Shown: positions 42,781 to 51,059, counted from the first letter of the stretch. The stretch is DNA of 64,000 nucleotides from Mycobacterium terramassiliense (GCF_900157385.1 NZ_LT717701.1:2855331-2919330), one strand, 5' to 3'. The notes: generated from the sequence alone by a model not told the origin. Made by a program: numbers and translations.

Positions 42781-43341
42781 GTGCGGTATTTCTATGACAC
42801 CGAATTCATCGAGGACGGCCGCACCATCGAACTGATCTCGATCGGGGTCGTCGCCGAGGACGGCCGCGAGTACTACGCCGTGTCCACCGAATTCGATCCC
42901 GAGCGCGCCGGTAACTGGGTGCGCGCCAACGTGCTGCCCAAGCTGCCGCCGCCGTCGTCGCCGCTGTGGCGCTCGCGCAAGCAGATCCGGCTGGACCTGG
43001 AGGAGTTCTTAAACGTGGACGGCGGCGAGCCGATCGAGCTGTGGGCGTGGGTGGGGGCCTATGACCACGTCGCCCTGTGCCAGTTGTGGGGGGCCATGCC
43101 GGCGCTGCCGCCGGCGATACCGCGTTTCACCAGGGAATTGCGGCAGTTGTGGGAGGAGCGCGGGTCGCCCCGGATGCCCCCGCGGCCGCGGGACGCCCAC
43201 GACGCCCTGGTCGACGCCCGCGACCAACTGCGCCGGTTCCGGCTGATCACGTCCGGTGGCGACGCGGGCCGCGAAGCAGCCCGCAGAGGAGGCGGACCAG
43301 CACACCCAGCCGGTGAGCGCCCAGAAGGGCGTTCGCCCTGA
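42781..43341 (+). CDS. 3'-5' exoribonuclease (Rv2179c family)
   Basis: 186 residues; the M. tuberculosis homologue (168) defines a DEDD RNase-T-like family that degrades RNA 3' overhangs. FYDTEFIEDGRTIELISIG gives the first D-x-E pair; YDHVALCQLWG and HDALVDARDQLRRF supply the later aspartates and histidine. The GTG start at 42781 is tight to the previous gene. After residue 160 the third-position GC falls and the tail (GREAARRGGGPAHPAGERP) looks non-conserved, so the natural end may differ. This tail overlaps a coding-like stretch in the aroG frame. Confidence 0.85.
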   Translation: MRYFYDTEFIEDGRTIELISIGVVAEDGREYYAVSTEFDPERAGNWVRANVLPKLPPPSSPLWRSRKQIRLDLEEFLNVDGGEPIELWAWVGAYDHVALCQLWGAMPALPPAIPRFTRELRQLWEERGSPRMPPRPRDAHDALVDARDQLRRFRLITSGGDAGREAARRGGGPAHPAGERPEGRSP

Positions 43342-43363
43342 TCAGCCGTTCCCGTACCCCAGT

Positions 43364-43369
43364 TACCAT
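43364..43369 (+). promoter_or_regulatory. Candidate -10 element (TACCAT) for leaderless aroG
   Basis: TACCAT ends 6 nt before the ATG of aroG at 43376 and no ribosome-binding site intervenes. The spacing fits a leaderless transcript starting at the ATG. Confidence 0.45.
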
Positions 43370-43375
43370 GGACCG

Positions 43376-44764
43376 ATGAACTGGACCGTCGACATCCCGA
43401 TCGACCAGCTGCCGCCGCTGCCGCCGCTGTCGACCGACCTGCGCGCGCGATTGGACGCCGCACTGGCCCGGCCGGCCGCCCAACAGCCCAGCTGGGACGG
43501 CGAACAGGCCGCGGCGATGCGCACGGTCCTCGAGAGCGTGCCGCCGGTGACGGTGCCGTCGGAGATCGTCCGGCTGCAGGAACAGCTGGCCCAGGTCGCC
43601 AGGGGCGAGGCCTTCCTCCTGCAGGGCGGCGACTGCGCGGAGACGTTCGTCGACAACACCGAACCCCACATCCGCGGCAACATTCGCACCTTGCTGCAGA
43701 TGGCCGTCGTGCTGACCTACGGCTCGAGCATGCCGGTGGTCAAGGTGGCCCGCATCGCCGGCCAGTACGCCAAGCCCCGTTCGGCCGACGTCGACGCGCT
43801 GGGCCTGAAGTCCTACCGCGGCGACATGATCAACGGCTTCGCCCCGGACGCCGCGGTGCGCGAGCACGACCCGTCGCGGCTGGTGCGCGCCTACGCCAAC
43901 GCCAGCGCCGCGATGAACCTGGTGCGGGCGCTGACCTCCTCGGGGCTGGCGTCGCTGCACCTGGTGCACGACTGGAACCGCGAATTCGTCCGGACCTCGC
44001 CGGCCGGCGCGCGGTACGAGGCGCTGGCCAACGAGATCGACCGGGGCCTGCGGTTCATGAGCGCCTGCGGGGTCGCCGACCGCAACCTGCAGACCGCCGA
44101 AATCTACGCCAGCCACGAGGCTTTGGTGCTCGACTACGAACGCGCCATGCTGCGCCTGTCCGACGTCGAGGGCGGGGAGCCGCAGCTGTACGACCTGTCT
44201 GCGCACACCGTGTGGATCGGCGAGCGCACCCGCCAGCTCGACGGCGCGCACGTCGCGTTCGCGGAGGTGATCGCCAACCCGATCGGCGTCAAGATCGGCC
44301 CGACGATGACCCCGGAGCTGGCCGTCGAATACGTGGAGCGGCTCGACCCGCACAACAAGCCCGGGCGGCTGACGTTGGTGAGCAGGCTGGGCAACAACAA
44401 GGTGCGAGACCTGCTGCCGCCGATCGTCGAGAAGGTACAGGCCGCCGGGCACCAGGTGATCTGGCAGTGCGACCCGATGCACGGCAACACCCACGAGTCG
44501 TCCAACGGCTACAAGACCCGGCACTTCGACCGCATCGTCGACGAGGTGCAGGGCTTCTTCGAGGTGCATCGCGCGCTGGGCACCCATCCGGGCGGCATCC
44601 ACGTCGAGATCACCGGCGAGAACGTCACCGAGTGTTTGGGTGGGGCACAAGACATTTCGGACACCGACCTGGCCGGCCGCTACGAGACGGCCTGCGACCC
44701 GCGGCTAAACACCCAGCAGTCGCTGGAGTTGGCCTTCCTGGTCGCGGAGATGCTGCGCGACTAG
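43376..44764 (+). CDS. aroG: 3-deoxy-D-arabino-heptulosonate 7-phosphate synthase, type II
   Basis: 462 residues, identical in length to M. tuberculosis AroG. This is the first step of the shikimate pathway, feedback-inhibited by aromatic amino acids and partnered with chorismate mutase in mycobacteria. Conserved blocks are AFLLQGGDCAETFVDN (metal Cys), KVARIAGQYAKPRS, KSYRGDMINGF, VIWQCDPMHGNT and GIHVEITGENVTECLGG. ATG 43376 follows a -10-like hexamer by 6 nt. The same frame stays open and coding-like upstream to GTG 43256, which is unexplained. Confidence 0.96.
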   Translation: MNWTVDIPIDQLPPLPPLSTDLRARLDAALARPAAQQPSWDGEQAAAMRTVLESVPPVTVPSEIVRLQEQLAQVARGEAFLLQGGDCAETFVDNTEPHIRGNIRTLLQMAVVLTYGSSMPVVKVARIAGQYAKPRSADVDALGLKSYRGDMINGFAPDAAVREHDPSRLVRAYANASAAMNLVRALTSSGLASLHLVHDWNREFVRTSPAGARYEALANEIDRGLRFMSACGVADRNLQTAEIYASHEALVLDYERAMLRLSDVEGGEPQLYDLSAHTVWIGERTRQLDGAHVAFAEVIANPIGVKIGPTMTPELAVEYVERLDPHNKPGRLTLVSRLGNNKVRDLLPPIVEKVQAAGHQVIWQCDPMHGNTHESSNGYKTRHFDRIVDEVQGFFEVHRALGTHPGGIHVEITGENVTECLGGAQDISDTDLAGRYETACDPRLNTQQSLELAFLVAEMLRD

Positions 44765-44773
44765 CCCGCCTCG

Positions 44774-44837
44774 CCGCGAGCGTGCGTGTTTGTACGGCGA
44801 CACGCCGCGCGGGCCGTGCAACCGCGCACCCTCGCGG
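44774..44837. terminator. Inverted repeat between converging aroG and pknL
   Basis: The arms 44774-44788 (CCGCGAGCGTGCGTG) and 44823-44837 (CGCGCACCCTCGCGG) match as reverse complements at 13 of 15 positions. A shorter nested pair, GCGTGT and ACACGC, lies inside. There is no T-tract. The position between two stops suggests bidirectional termination. Confidence 0.5.
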
Positions 44838-44846
44838 GGAAGGAGC

Positions 44847-46091
44847 TCACAGCAGGCCGGTGAGGTTGCTCCCGATCGTCCAGGCCGCGGTCGCGACGAA
44901 CCCGGTCAGTGCGAGCACGATCGCCACCCAGATGAGCACCATCCGCCGGGCGCGCTGACGCTCCCAGACGAACTCGCTCATCGCGATGCCGGCGAATTCG
45001 CCTGAGACCGGCTGGTATTGGTCGTCGGGCTCAGGCGCGGGTCCGCGGGCGGGCGGGCGCACCGGCTCGGCCCAGTCCTCGGGCCCGCGGGTCAGCTGCC
45101 GGGTCGGGTGGCGGACCGGCGCGGCGGCGGGCGGGCGTGAGGGTTGCGCGGCCGCCAGGCGCTCGCTCATCCGGAGATGGTGCAGCGCGGCGGACCGGTG
45201 CTGGGCGGAGTTGCGCGGCGCCGGCACTCGGAAGGCGGGCAGGGCGAGTTCTTCGGCGATGGCCTCCAGGTCCGCGCCCATCTCGACGGCGTCGGCGTAT
45301 CGGTCGCCGGGGTCGCGGGCCGTCGCCCGTAGCACGAAGTCGTCGAATTGCGGTGGCACGCCGTCGATCGCGGCGCTAGGCGGCGGCACGTCGGCGTCCA
45401 AGCGTCGGTAGGCGACCGACAGCGCCGAGTCGCCGGTGAACGGCGCGCGCCCGCTCAGCAGCTCATAGGTGAGGATCCCGGCGGAGTAGACGTCGCTGCG
45501 GGGGCCGGCGTTGCCGTCGCGCACCTGCTCGGGCGACAGGTAGGCGGCGGTGCCCAGAATCACGCTGGTGGAAGTGATTCCGGCGGACGCGACGGCGCGG
45601 ACGAGACCGAAGTCGGCGATTTTGACATCGCCGTCGTCGGAGATCAGGACGTTCTCGGGTTTGACGTCGCGATGCACCAGGCCGGCCCGGTGCGCGGCGG
45701 CAAGCCCACCGAGCACAGGGCGCAGCACCGCGGCGACGGCGTGGGGCGGCATCGGCCCGCGCTCGGCCAGCAGCTCGCGCAGGGTTCCGCCCTCGATGAG
45801 CTCCATCACCAAGAACGGGTGCCGACCGTCCAGGCCCTGGTCATAGACCGCGACCAGGTCGGGATTTTTCAGCCGGGCGACCGTGCGCGCTTCGAGCTGG
45901 AAGCGGGTGAGGAATTGGTCGTCGCCGGCGTAGCGGGCGTCGATCACCTTCACCGCCACCGGGCGGTCGAGGCGCACGTCGAGGCCGCGATACACCGTCG
46001 AGGTGCCCCCGCTGGCGATCCTGGACTCGACCCGGTAGCGGCCGTCCAGCAACGCCCCCTCCATCGGGTCCCCCGTCCCAGCTGCGGTCAC
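44847..46091 (-). CDS. pknL: Serine/threonine protein kinase PknL
   Basis: 414 residues (M. tuberculosis PknL: 399). Kinase domain at residues about 19-280: glycine loop IASGGTSTVYRG, lysine in VAVKVIDARY, HRDVKPENVLI catalytic loop, DFGLVRAV magnesium loop and GTAAYLSPEQV. A Pro/Arg-rich juxtamembrane region and one C-terminal helix (MVLIWVAIVLALTGFVATAA) follow, with a very short outer tail. The Rv2175c-like DNA-binding protein, its known substrate in M. tuberculosis, is encoded divergently next door. GTG 46091 lies 6 nt after a TACTAT hexamer. Confidence 0.95.
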   Translation of the reverse strand: MTAAGTGDPMEGALLDGRYRVESRIASGGTSTVYRGLDVRLDRPVAVKVIDARYAGDDQFLTRFQLEARTVARLKNPDLVAVYDQGLDGRHPFLVMELIEGGTLRELLAERGPMPPHAVAAVLRPVLGGLAAAHRAGLVHRDVKPENVLISDDGDVKIADFGLVRAVASAGITSTSVILGTAAYLSPEQVRDGNAGPRSDVYSAGILTYELLSGRAPFTGDSALSVAYRRLDADVPPPSAAIDGVPPQFDDFVLRATARDPGDRYADAVEMGADLEAIAEELALPAFRVPAPRNSAQHRSAALHHLRMSERLAAAQPSRPPAAAPVRHPTRQLTRGPEDWAEPVRPPARGPAPEPDDQYQPVSGEFAGIAMSEFVWERQRARRMVLIWVAIVLALTGFVATAAWTIGSNLTGLL

Positions 46092-46097
46092 GGGGCC

Positions 46098-46103
46098 ATA
46101 GTA
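46098..46103 (-). promoter_or_regulatory. Candidate -10 element (TACTAT) for leaderless pknL
   Basis: On the minus strand TACTAT is followed by 6 nt and the GTG of pknL. The spacing predicts a leaderless mRNA. It lies back to back with the TAGACT box of the divergent partner gene, about 55 bp apart. Confidence 0.45.
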
Positions 46104-46157
46104 GGTGCGGCCGGGGAATCGGGCCCAGAACGCCCGTCCGACGCGCGAAGCTGGGCC

Positions 46158-46163
46158 TAGACT
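46158..46163 (+). promoter_or_regulatory. Candidate -10 element (TAGACT) for leaderless Rv2175c-like gene
   Basis: TAGACT ends 6 nt before ATG 46170. An in-frame TAG at 46158-46160 inside this hexamer blocks any N-terminal extension, so the -10 and the gene boundary coincide. Confidence 0.45.
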
Positions 46164-46169
46164 GGCGCG

Positions 46170-46574
46170 ATGAGCAGTGTTCCGGCCGGGGACGACGTGC
46201 TAGACCCCGACGAACCCATCTACGAATTGCCCCGGGTCGCCGAGTTGCTCGGGGTGTCGGTCAGCAAGGTCCAGCAGCAGCTGCGGGAGGGGCACCTGGC
46301 CGCGGTGCGGCGGGGCGGCGGCGTGGTGGTACCCCAGGTGTTTTTCACGAATTCCGGTGAGGTGGTCAAGAGCCTGCCGGGGCTGCTGACGATCCTGCAC
46401 GACGGCGGTTACCACGAGACCGAGATCATGCGCTGGCTGTTCACCCCCGACCCGTCGCTGACGATCACCCGCGACGGCACCCGGGATGCCATCAGCAACG
46501 CCCGTCCCGTCGACGCCCTGCACGCCCATCAGGCGCGAGAAGTCGTGCGGCGCGCGCAGGCTATGGCGTACTGA
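46170..46574 (+). CDS. Winged-helix DNA-binding protein, PknL substrate family (Rv2175c-like)
   Basis: 134 residues (M. tuberculosis: 146). The N-terminal half is a MerR-like winged helix: YELPRVAELLGVSVSKVQQQ is the helix-turn-helix and LAAVRRGGGVVVPQVFF the wing. The C-terminal half is LLTILHDGGYHETEIMRWLF and DGTRDAISNARPVDALHAHQ. In M. tuberculosis PknL phosphorylates Thr9 in a flexible N-terminal tail and lowers DNA binding. Here an in-frame TAG just upstream of ATG 46170 removes that tail, and no threonine precedes the folded domain. The 3' end overlaps converging mptA by 14 bp. Confidence 0.9.
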   Translation: MSSVPAGDDVLDPDEPIYELPRVAELLGVSVSKVQQQLREGHLAAVRRGGGVVVPQVFFTNSGEVVKSLPGLLTILHDGGYHETEIMRWLFTPDPSLTITRDGTRDAISNARPVDALHAHQAREVVRRAQAMAY

Positions 46575-48095
46575 CCGCTCGGGTCTCGGGCTTCCGGTAC
46601 AGCGCGTACCAGGCGGCCAGCGCGCACGCGGTGGCCAGCGAAAAGTGCAGCCACGAATACATGCCGTGCGATCCGTCGGGCTTGAAGATCACCATGACCC
46701 AGGTCGACAGGCCGGCGATCGCGGCGACCGCCCGCCGGGACTGGGCCAGGGGGGCGGCCACCGCCAGCGGCCAGGAGTAGTACCAGGGCAGCGCGGCCGG
46801 GACGAACAGCACCACGATCAGCATCGACCATGCGATGCCGGCCAGCGCGGCGCGGTCGTCGCGGCGGAACCGCCACCACAACAACGGCAACGACACCGCG
46901 ATGATCACGATGCCGATGAAGCGGGTGATGCGCAGCGTGGCATAGAAGTCGACCGCGAAGAACCCGCTGCCGAGGGCGTGAATCAGGTTGGCGACCGCGG
47001 TCGGCACCGTCAACCAGTTGATGATCTTCACCGATCCGGCCAGCGCGGTCAGCCACCCCAGCCCGACGCCGGCCACGGCCGACAAGATGGCGAACACGAT
47101 GGCGAAGGTCAGCACCGATATGGCCGTGGCCGTCAGGAACGCGGGGACGGCGCGGTAACCCCGGCGGTCCCGCAGATGCCGCATCCATACCCACACCAGG
47201 AACGGCAACGAGATTCCGGCGGTGGCCTTGACCGCGATCGCCACAGTTATCAACACGACGCCCAGGACGTGACGCCCCTGGAAGCTCAGCGCGATCCCGG
47301 CGGCCATCAGACCCACCATCAGCATCTCGTTGTGCACCCCACCCATCAGGTGGATGAGCACCAGCGGGTTCAGGACGCAGATCCACAGCGCCAGTGCGCC
47401 GTTGGTGCCCAGGTGGTGCGCCAGTCGCGGGGTGGCCCAGATCAGCAGTGCCAACCCGGGCAACATGCACAGGCGCAGCAGCATGGTCCCGGCGATCACG
47501 TGGTTGCCGACCACCATGGTGACCAGCTTCGCGACCAGGATGAACGCGGGCCCATAAGGGGCGGTGGTGATGGTCCAGATAGGACTCACGTTGTCCAGCA
47601 ACACGTTTGGATTGGCAACCGGGCCTACCGCGTAGGGGTCGAAACCGTCGCGCAGTAGCGCCCCCTGCGCCAGGTACGAGTAGGTGTCGCGGCTGAAGAC
47701 GGGGACCGACAACAGCAACGGCGCCAACCAGAAGGCGGTGGTCGCTCTCATGGTGAACTCGGTCGCGTTGCCCGCCAGCGTGATCCGGCCCAGCCGCACC
47801 CACGCGATCAGCATCAGGCCCACGCCCGTCCACAACACGATCGACGACAGCACCAGCCCGTGGCCGAACCGCAGCCAGGACAGGTGCAGTGCTTCGAGGA
47901 GAGGATCGTGTGGCTTGGTGCTGCCGGCGCCCAGCGCGCCCAGCGTGAGTAGCGCCGAGCCCACGAAGCCCAGCTTCGCCGGGCGCGCCTCCGGGGTGGC
48001 GGAGAACGCGGCCAGCCGTGAAACATACTGAGCGAGAGACCTTTTGGTCGCCGGCGAATCGTCGGTCGGGGCGGGTGTCGGGGTTGACTCGTCAT
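46561..48095 (-). CDS. mptA: Alpha-1,6-mannopyranosyltransferase MptA, apparent N-terminal frameshift
   Basis: GT-C membrane mannosyltransferase that elongates the lipomannan backbone. Clear coding runs from about 48088 to the stop at 46561 with many helices, e.g. LVLSSIVLWTGVGLMLIAWV, and the acidic first-loop motif SRDTYSYLAQGALL. The first GTG in that frame (47964) would delete the conserved region RSLAQYVSRLAAF and part of the first helix. The natural start is probably ATG 48095, a few bases after the expected idsA2 stop, but it is out of frame by one base. Adding one base in the C4 run (plus GGGG, 48080-48083) joins the frames and gives about 511 residues (M. tuberculosis 516). Confidence 0.88.
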
Positions 48096-49159
48096 CGGCT
48101 CAGGCGGATCGATTCGTGGCCATCTTGGCCAGCTCGGCCAGCCCGGCCTTCGCGGCCTCGTTGATGGGCGCCGCCGCCCAGCGTGGCCAGCGCCCGTTCG
48201 GTCAGCGCGGCGATGCGCTGCTCGGCGGCGGCCAGCGCGCCGACCGACTCGATGACCTCACGCAGTTCGCCCACCTGGGCGTCGGTCAGCCGCGCGCCGA
48301 TCGAGGTGCGTAACAGGTTGGCCGCCAAGGGATCCGACTTGTCCGCCAGCTCCACCGCCTCGGCCAGCAGCACGGTTCGCTTGCCGGACCTCAAGTCGTC
48401 ACCGGACGGCTTGCCGGTGACCGCCGGGTCCCCGAACACGCCCAGCACGTCGTCGCGCAGCTGGAACGCCACGCCGAGGTCCGTGCCGAGCTCCGCGAAC
48501 GCGGCCTGCACCTCGGGTCGGTCCGCGGCGGCGGCCGCGCCGAGCTGCAGCGGCCGCGCCACCGTGTAGCAGGCGGTCTTGTAGGTGTCGACGTTCATCG
48601 CCGACGCGATGGACTCGGCGGCGCTGGCCTCGGCGACGATGTCGAGGTATTGCCCACCGAGCACCTCGGTGCGGATGTCGGCCCACACCCGTCGGACGCG
48701 CCGCCGGGCGTCCGGCGCCAACTCGAGGCCCAAGACGATGTCGTCGGCCCAGGACAGCGCCAGGTCGCCCAGCAGGATGGCCGCCGACGTCCCGAACCGC
48801 TCGGGCGAGCCGCGCCAGTCCCGGTCGCGGTGCAGCGCCGCGAAGCGGACGTGGGTCGTCGGCCTGCCGCGGCGGGTGGATGAGTCGTCGATCACGTCGT
48901 CGTGCAGCAGCGCGCACGCGTGCAGCAGCTCCAGCGCGGAAAACAGCAGCAACGCTTCGGGATCGGGATCCCCGGTCGCCACGGCGCGCCAGCCCCAGTA
49001 GGCGAAGGCGGGGCGCAGCCGCTTGCCCCCACCCAGCACGAAATCTTCCAGGGCCGCGATCAGGACGTCGAAGTCGGCGCCTTCAGAGCCGATGTAGGCG
49101 CTCTGGGCGCGCCGGTCGTGCAGGTACCGCCGAAGTTCCTCGGTGATGGCGCCGGTCAA
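48092..49159 (-). CDS. idsA2: Polyprenyl (GGPP-type) diphosphate synthase IdsA2, apparent 3' frameshift
   Basis: Trans-prenyltransferase that condenses IPP onto allylic diphosphates. The first aspartate-rich motif is in LLHDDVIDDSSTRRGRPT, the second in FQLRDDVLGVFGDPAVTGK; VLGGGKRLRPAFAYWGW is the KRxRP block. TTG 49159 (L-T-G-A-I-T) aligns with the remembered M. tuberculosis start; CTG 49198 has a better ribosome-binding site (AAAGGGG, 7 nt). The last 34 residues as read (GGGAHQRGREGRAGRAG...) look like a wrong frame. Removing one base near 48169-48178 gives APINEAAKAGLAELAKMA and a stop at 48100, which matches the homologue. Confidence 0.88.
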   Translation of the reverse strand: MTGAITEELRRYLHDRRAQSAYIGSEGADFDVLIAALEDFVLGGGKRLRPAFAYWGWRAVATGDPDPEALLLFSALELLHACALLHDDVIDDSSTRRGRPTTHVRFAALHRDRDWRGSPERFGTSAAILLGDLALSWADDIVLGLELAPDARRRVRRVWADIRTEVLGGQYLDIVAEASAAESIASAMNVDTYKTACYTVARPLQLGAAAAADRPEVQAAFAELGTDLGVAFQLRDDVLGVFGDPAVTGKPSGDDLRSGKRTVLLAEAVELADKSDPLAANLLRTSIGARLTDAQVGELREVIESVGALAAAEQRIAALTERALATLGGGAHQRGREGRAGRAGQDGHESIRLSR

Positions 49160-49361
49160 CTCGACGGTTGCCGCCGCGGGTGCGGCTTCTGGGCTCAGCG
49201 CGGCGCCCCTTTCTGCTCGGCATGTCTCTAGGGCCGACAGTTTATGTGGCTTGCGCGCCCCCAGTTGCTTCGACTGCCTCACTATCCCGCCCCTATGCTG
49301 GCGGGGTGTCCGGGCGCTGCGTGGCGCAGCGCCGCCCCGGCCCGGCGAGGAGAGGAGCCGC

Positions 49362-50246
49362 GTGAGCCTGAACACCATCGCGCTCGAGTTGGTGCCCCCC
49401 AACGTCGAAGACGGCAAGGAGCGGGCGCTCGAGGACGCGACGAAAGTGGTGCGCTACTCGGCCGAATTCGGCCTCGAGGGCCGGATCCGGCACGTGATGA
49501 TCCCAGGCATGATCGCCGAGGACGACGATCGTCCCGTTCCGATGAAGCCGAAGCTGGACGTGCTGGACTTCTGGTCGATCATCAAGCCGGAGCTGCCGGG
49601 GTTGCGCGGGCTGTGCACGCAGGTCACCGCCTTCATGGATGAGGCGTCGCTGCGCCAACGGCTCACCGAGCTGTGCGACGCCGGGATGGAAGGCGTCGTC
49701 TTCGTCGGCGTGCCGCGCACGATGAACGACGGAGAGGGCTCCGGGGTCGCGCCGACCGACGCCTTGTCGATCTATCGCGAGCTGCTGAGCAATCGCGGCG
49801 TGATCGTGATCCCCACCCGCGACGGCGAACAAGGCCGGCTGAACTTCAAATGCAACCAGGGCGCGACGTACGGCATGACGCAGTTGCTGTACTCCGACGC
49901 GATCGTGGGCTTTTTGACCGACTTCGCCAAGAACACCGATCACCGGCCCGAAATCCTGCTGTCCTTCGGCTTCGTGCCAAAGGTGGAGAGCCGCGTCGGC
50001 CTGATCAATTGGTTGATCCAGGACCCGGGCAACGCCGCGGTGACCGGCGAGCAGGAATTCGTCAAACGGCTGGCCGCCAGCGAACCCGACAAGAAGCGCC
50101 AGCTCATGGTCGACCTGTACAAGCGAGTGATCGACGGCGTCGCCGAACTCGGCTTCCCGTTGAGCATCCATTTCGAGGCGACCTACGGGGTTTCCGGACC
50201 CGCTTTCCACACCTTCGCGGAGATGCTGGCCTACTGGTCGCCCTAG
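49362..50246 (+). CDS. Methylenetetrahydrofolate reductase-like protein (Rv2172c-like)
   Basis: 294 residues (Rv2172c: about 301). Rv2172c-type proteins are distant MTHFR barrels; mycobacterial members have been reported to act as NADH-dependent, flavin-free MTHFRs that make 5-methyl-THF for methionine synthesis. Visible blocks are TIALELVPPNVEDGKERALE at the N-terminus, HVMIPGMIAEDDDRPVPMKP, EGVVFVGVPRTMNDGEGSGV and the C-terminal ATYGVSGPAFHTFAEML. GTG 49362 is preceded by GAGGAGAGGAGCC, a strong ribosome-binding site. The assignment of activity is family knowledge. Confidence 0.82.
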   Translation: MSLNTIALELVPPNVEDGKERALEDATKVVRYSAEFGLEGRIRHVMIPGMIAEDDDRPVPMKPKLDVLDFWSIIKPELPGLRGLCTQVTAFMDEASLRQRLTELCDAGMEGVVFVGVPRTMNDGEGSGVAPTDALSIYRELLSNRGVIVIPTRDGEQGRLNFKCNQGATYGMTQLLYSDAIVGFLTDFAKNTDHRPEILLSFGFVPKVESRVGLINWLIQDPGNAAVTGEQEFVKRLAASEPDKKRQLMVDLYKRVIDGVAELGFPLSIHFEATYGVSGPAFHTFAEMLAYWSP

Positions 50247-50271
50247 GTCTGCGGCCGCCCTAGCTGCCTCC

Positions 50272-50317
50272 GGGCGACACGCAGCCCCGGCGAAATGCGC
50301 CGCGCTTGCGATCGCCC
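50272..50317 (-). repeat. Stop-anchored inverted-repeat element, copy C
   Basis: On the minus strand it follows the TA of the lppM TAG, using its G as the first base: GGGCGATCGCAAGCGCGGCG, closing with TCGCCC at 50272-50277 (plus GGGCGA). The terminal pair is G:C, a third combination that stays complementary. The middle has diverged from copies B and D. It lies between converging genes. Confidence 0.65.
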
Positions 50318-51036
50318 TAGCTGCGCGGTTGGTCGCGCGGCGCGGTGAAGCGCGGCGAACGGTCGCGGCTCATCCAGGCCAGCAGCGCGACGACGCCGGC
50401 GGCGGCAAAGGACGCGATGCCCAGCCACACGCCCGCCCCGGTGAAGTTGCGGGTGTTGGGATCGGTGTAGCGGGCGTTGGCCGTCATGGTGCTCACCACG
50501 CCCGGCTTGAGCTTCCAGGACACCACGTCGGGCTCGACGCGGTCGCCGTTGGTGGAGGTCACCACGCCGGGAAAGGCGACCGTCAGCTCGACGTCGGCGT
50601 CGTTGTCCGTCACCGACGTCAGGTCCGCGCGGCCCTCCAGGATCACCAGGTTGCCGTTGCGGCGCAGCGACAGGTTCACGCCCTGGGCGTCGGAGTTCAT
50701 GTTCGCCAGCTGTGGCAACTCGGCGAAGGTCAGATCCGAGAACACCGCCTGCGACCCCACGTAGCCGTCGCTGTCGTAGTTCGACACCGCCACCTTCTGG
50801 CTGAACGGCAGGTTGTTGGTGTCGAGCTGGGGACCGGAGTCTTTGGGGGTCTTCGGCTTGGCCGCCGCGATGACCTCCCCGGAGACGAGATCGTCCGGCG
50901 AGATCGTCAGCGAAGCCCGGACCCGCAGGCAGCCGCTGGCCAGCGGCACGATGAGCAGCAGCATCGCGATCGCCAGCAGGCGGCGCCGTCGGGACGTGAA
51001 TCCGCGGGCTCGAAGCGGGGGAGGGCTGGCGTGCAC
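50317..51036 (-). CDS. lppM: Lipoprotein LppM
   Basis: 239 residues (M. tuberculosis 227). A lipoprotein signal with lipobox VPLASGC is followed by an extracytoplasmic domain starting LRVRASLTISPDDLVSGEV. A C-terminal helix (WLGIASFAAAGVVALLAWMS) anchors the protein a second time. LppM is reported to influence phagosomal maturation and binds PIM-type lipids in its folded domain. GTG 51036 begins a basic N-terminus; a start nearer the basic RRRR run is also possible. The gene follows the acetyltransferase by 23 bp on the same strand. Confidence 0.92.
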   Translation of the reverse strand: MHASPPPLRARGFTSRRRRLLAIAMLLLIVPLASGCLRVRASLTISPDDLVSGEVIAAAKPKTPKDSGPQLDTNNLPFSQKVAVSNYDSDGYVGSQAVFSDLTFAELPQLANMNSDAQGVNLSLRRNGNLVILEGRADLTSVTDNDADVELTVAFPGVVTSTNGDRVEPDVVSWKLKPGVVSTMTANARYTDPNTRNFTGAGVWLGIASFAAAGVVALLAWMSRDRSPRFTAPRDQPRS

Positions 51037-51059
51037 GAGGTCATCGTGCCAGATCCGCG

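Noticed and set aside
46561..47964. GTG start at 47964 giving a 467-residue MptA
   Set aside because: It removes a conserved N-terminal region that reads well in the same frame upstream; a lost base near 48080 explains the data better.
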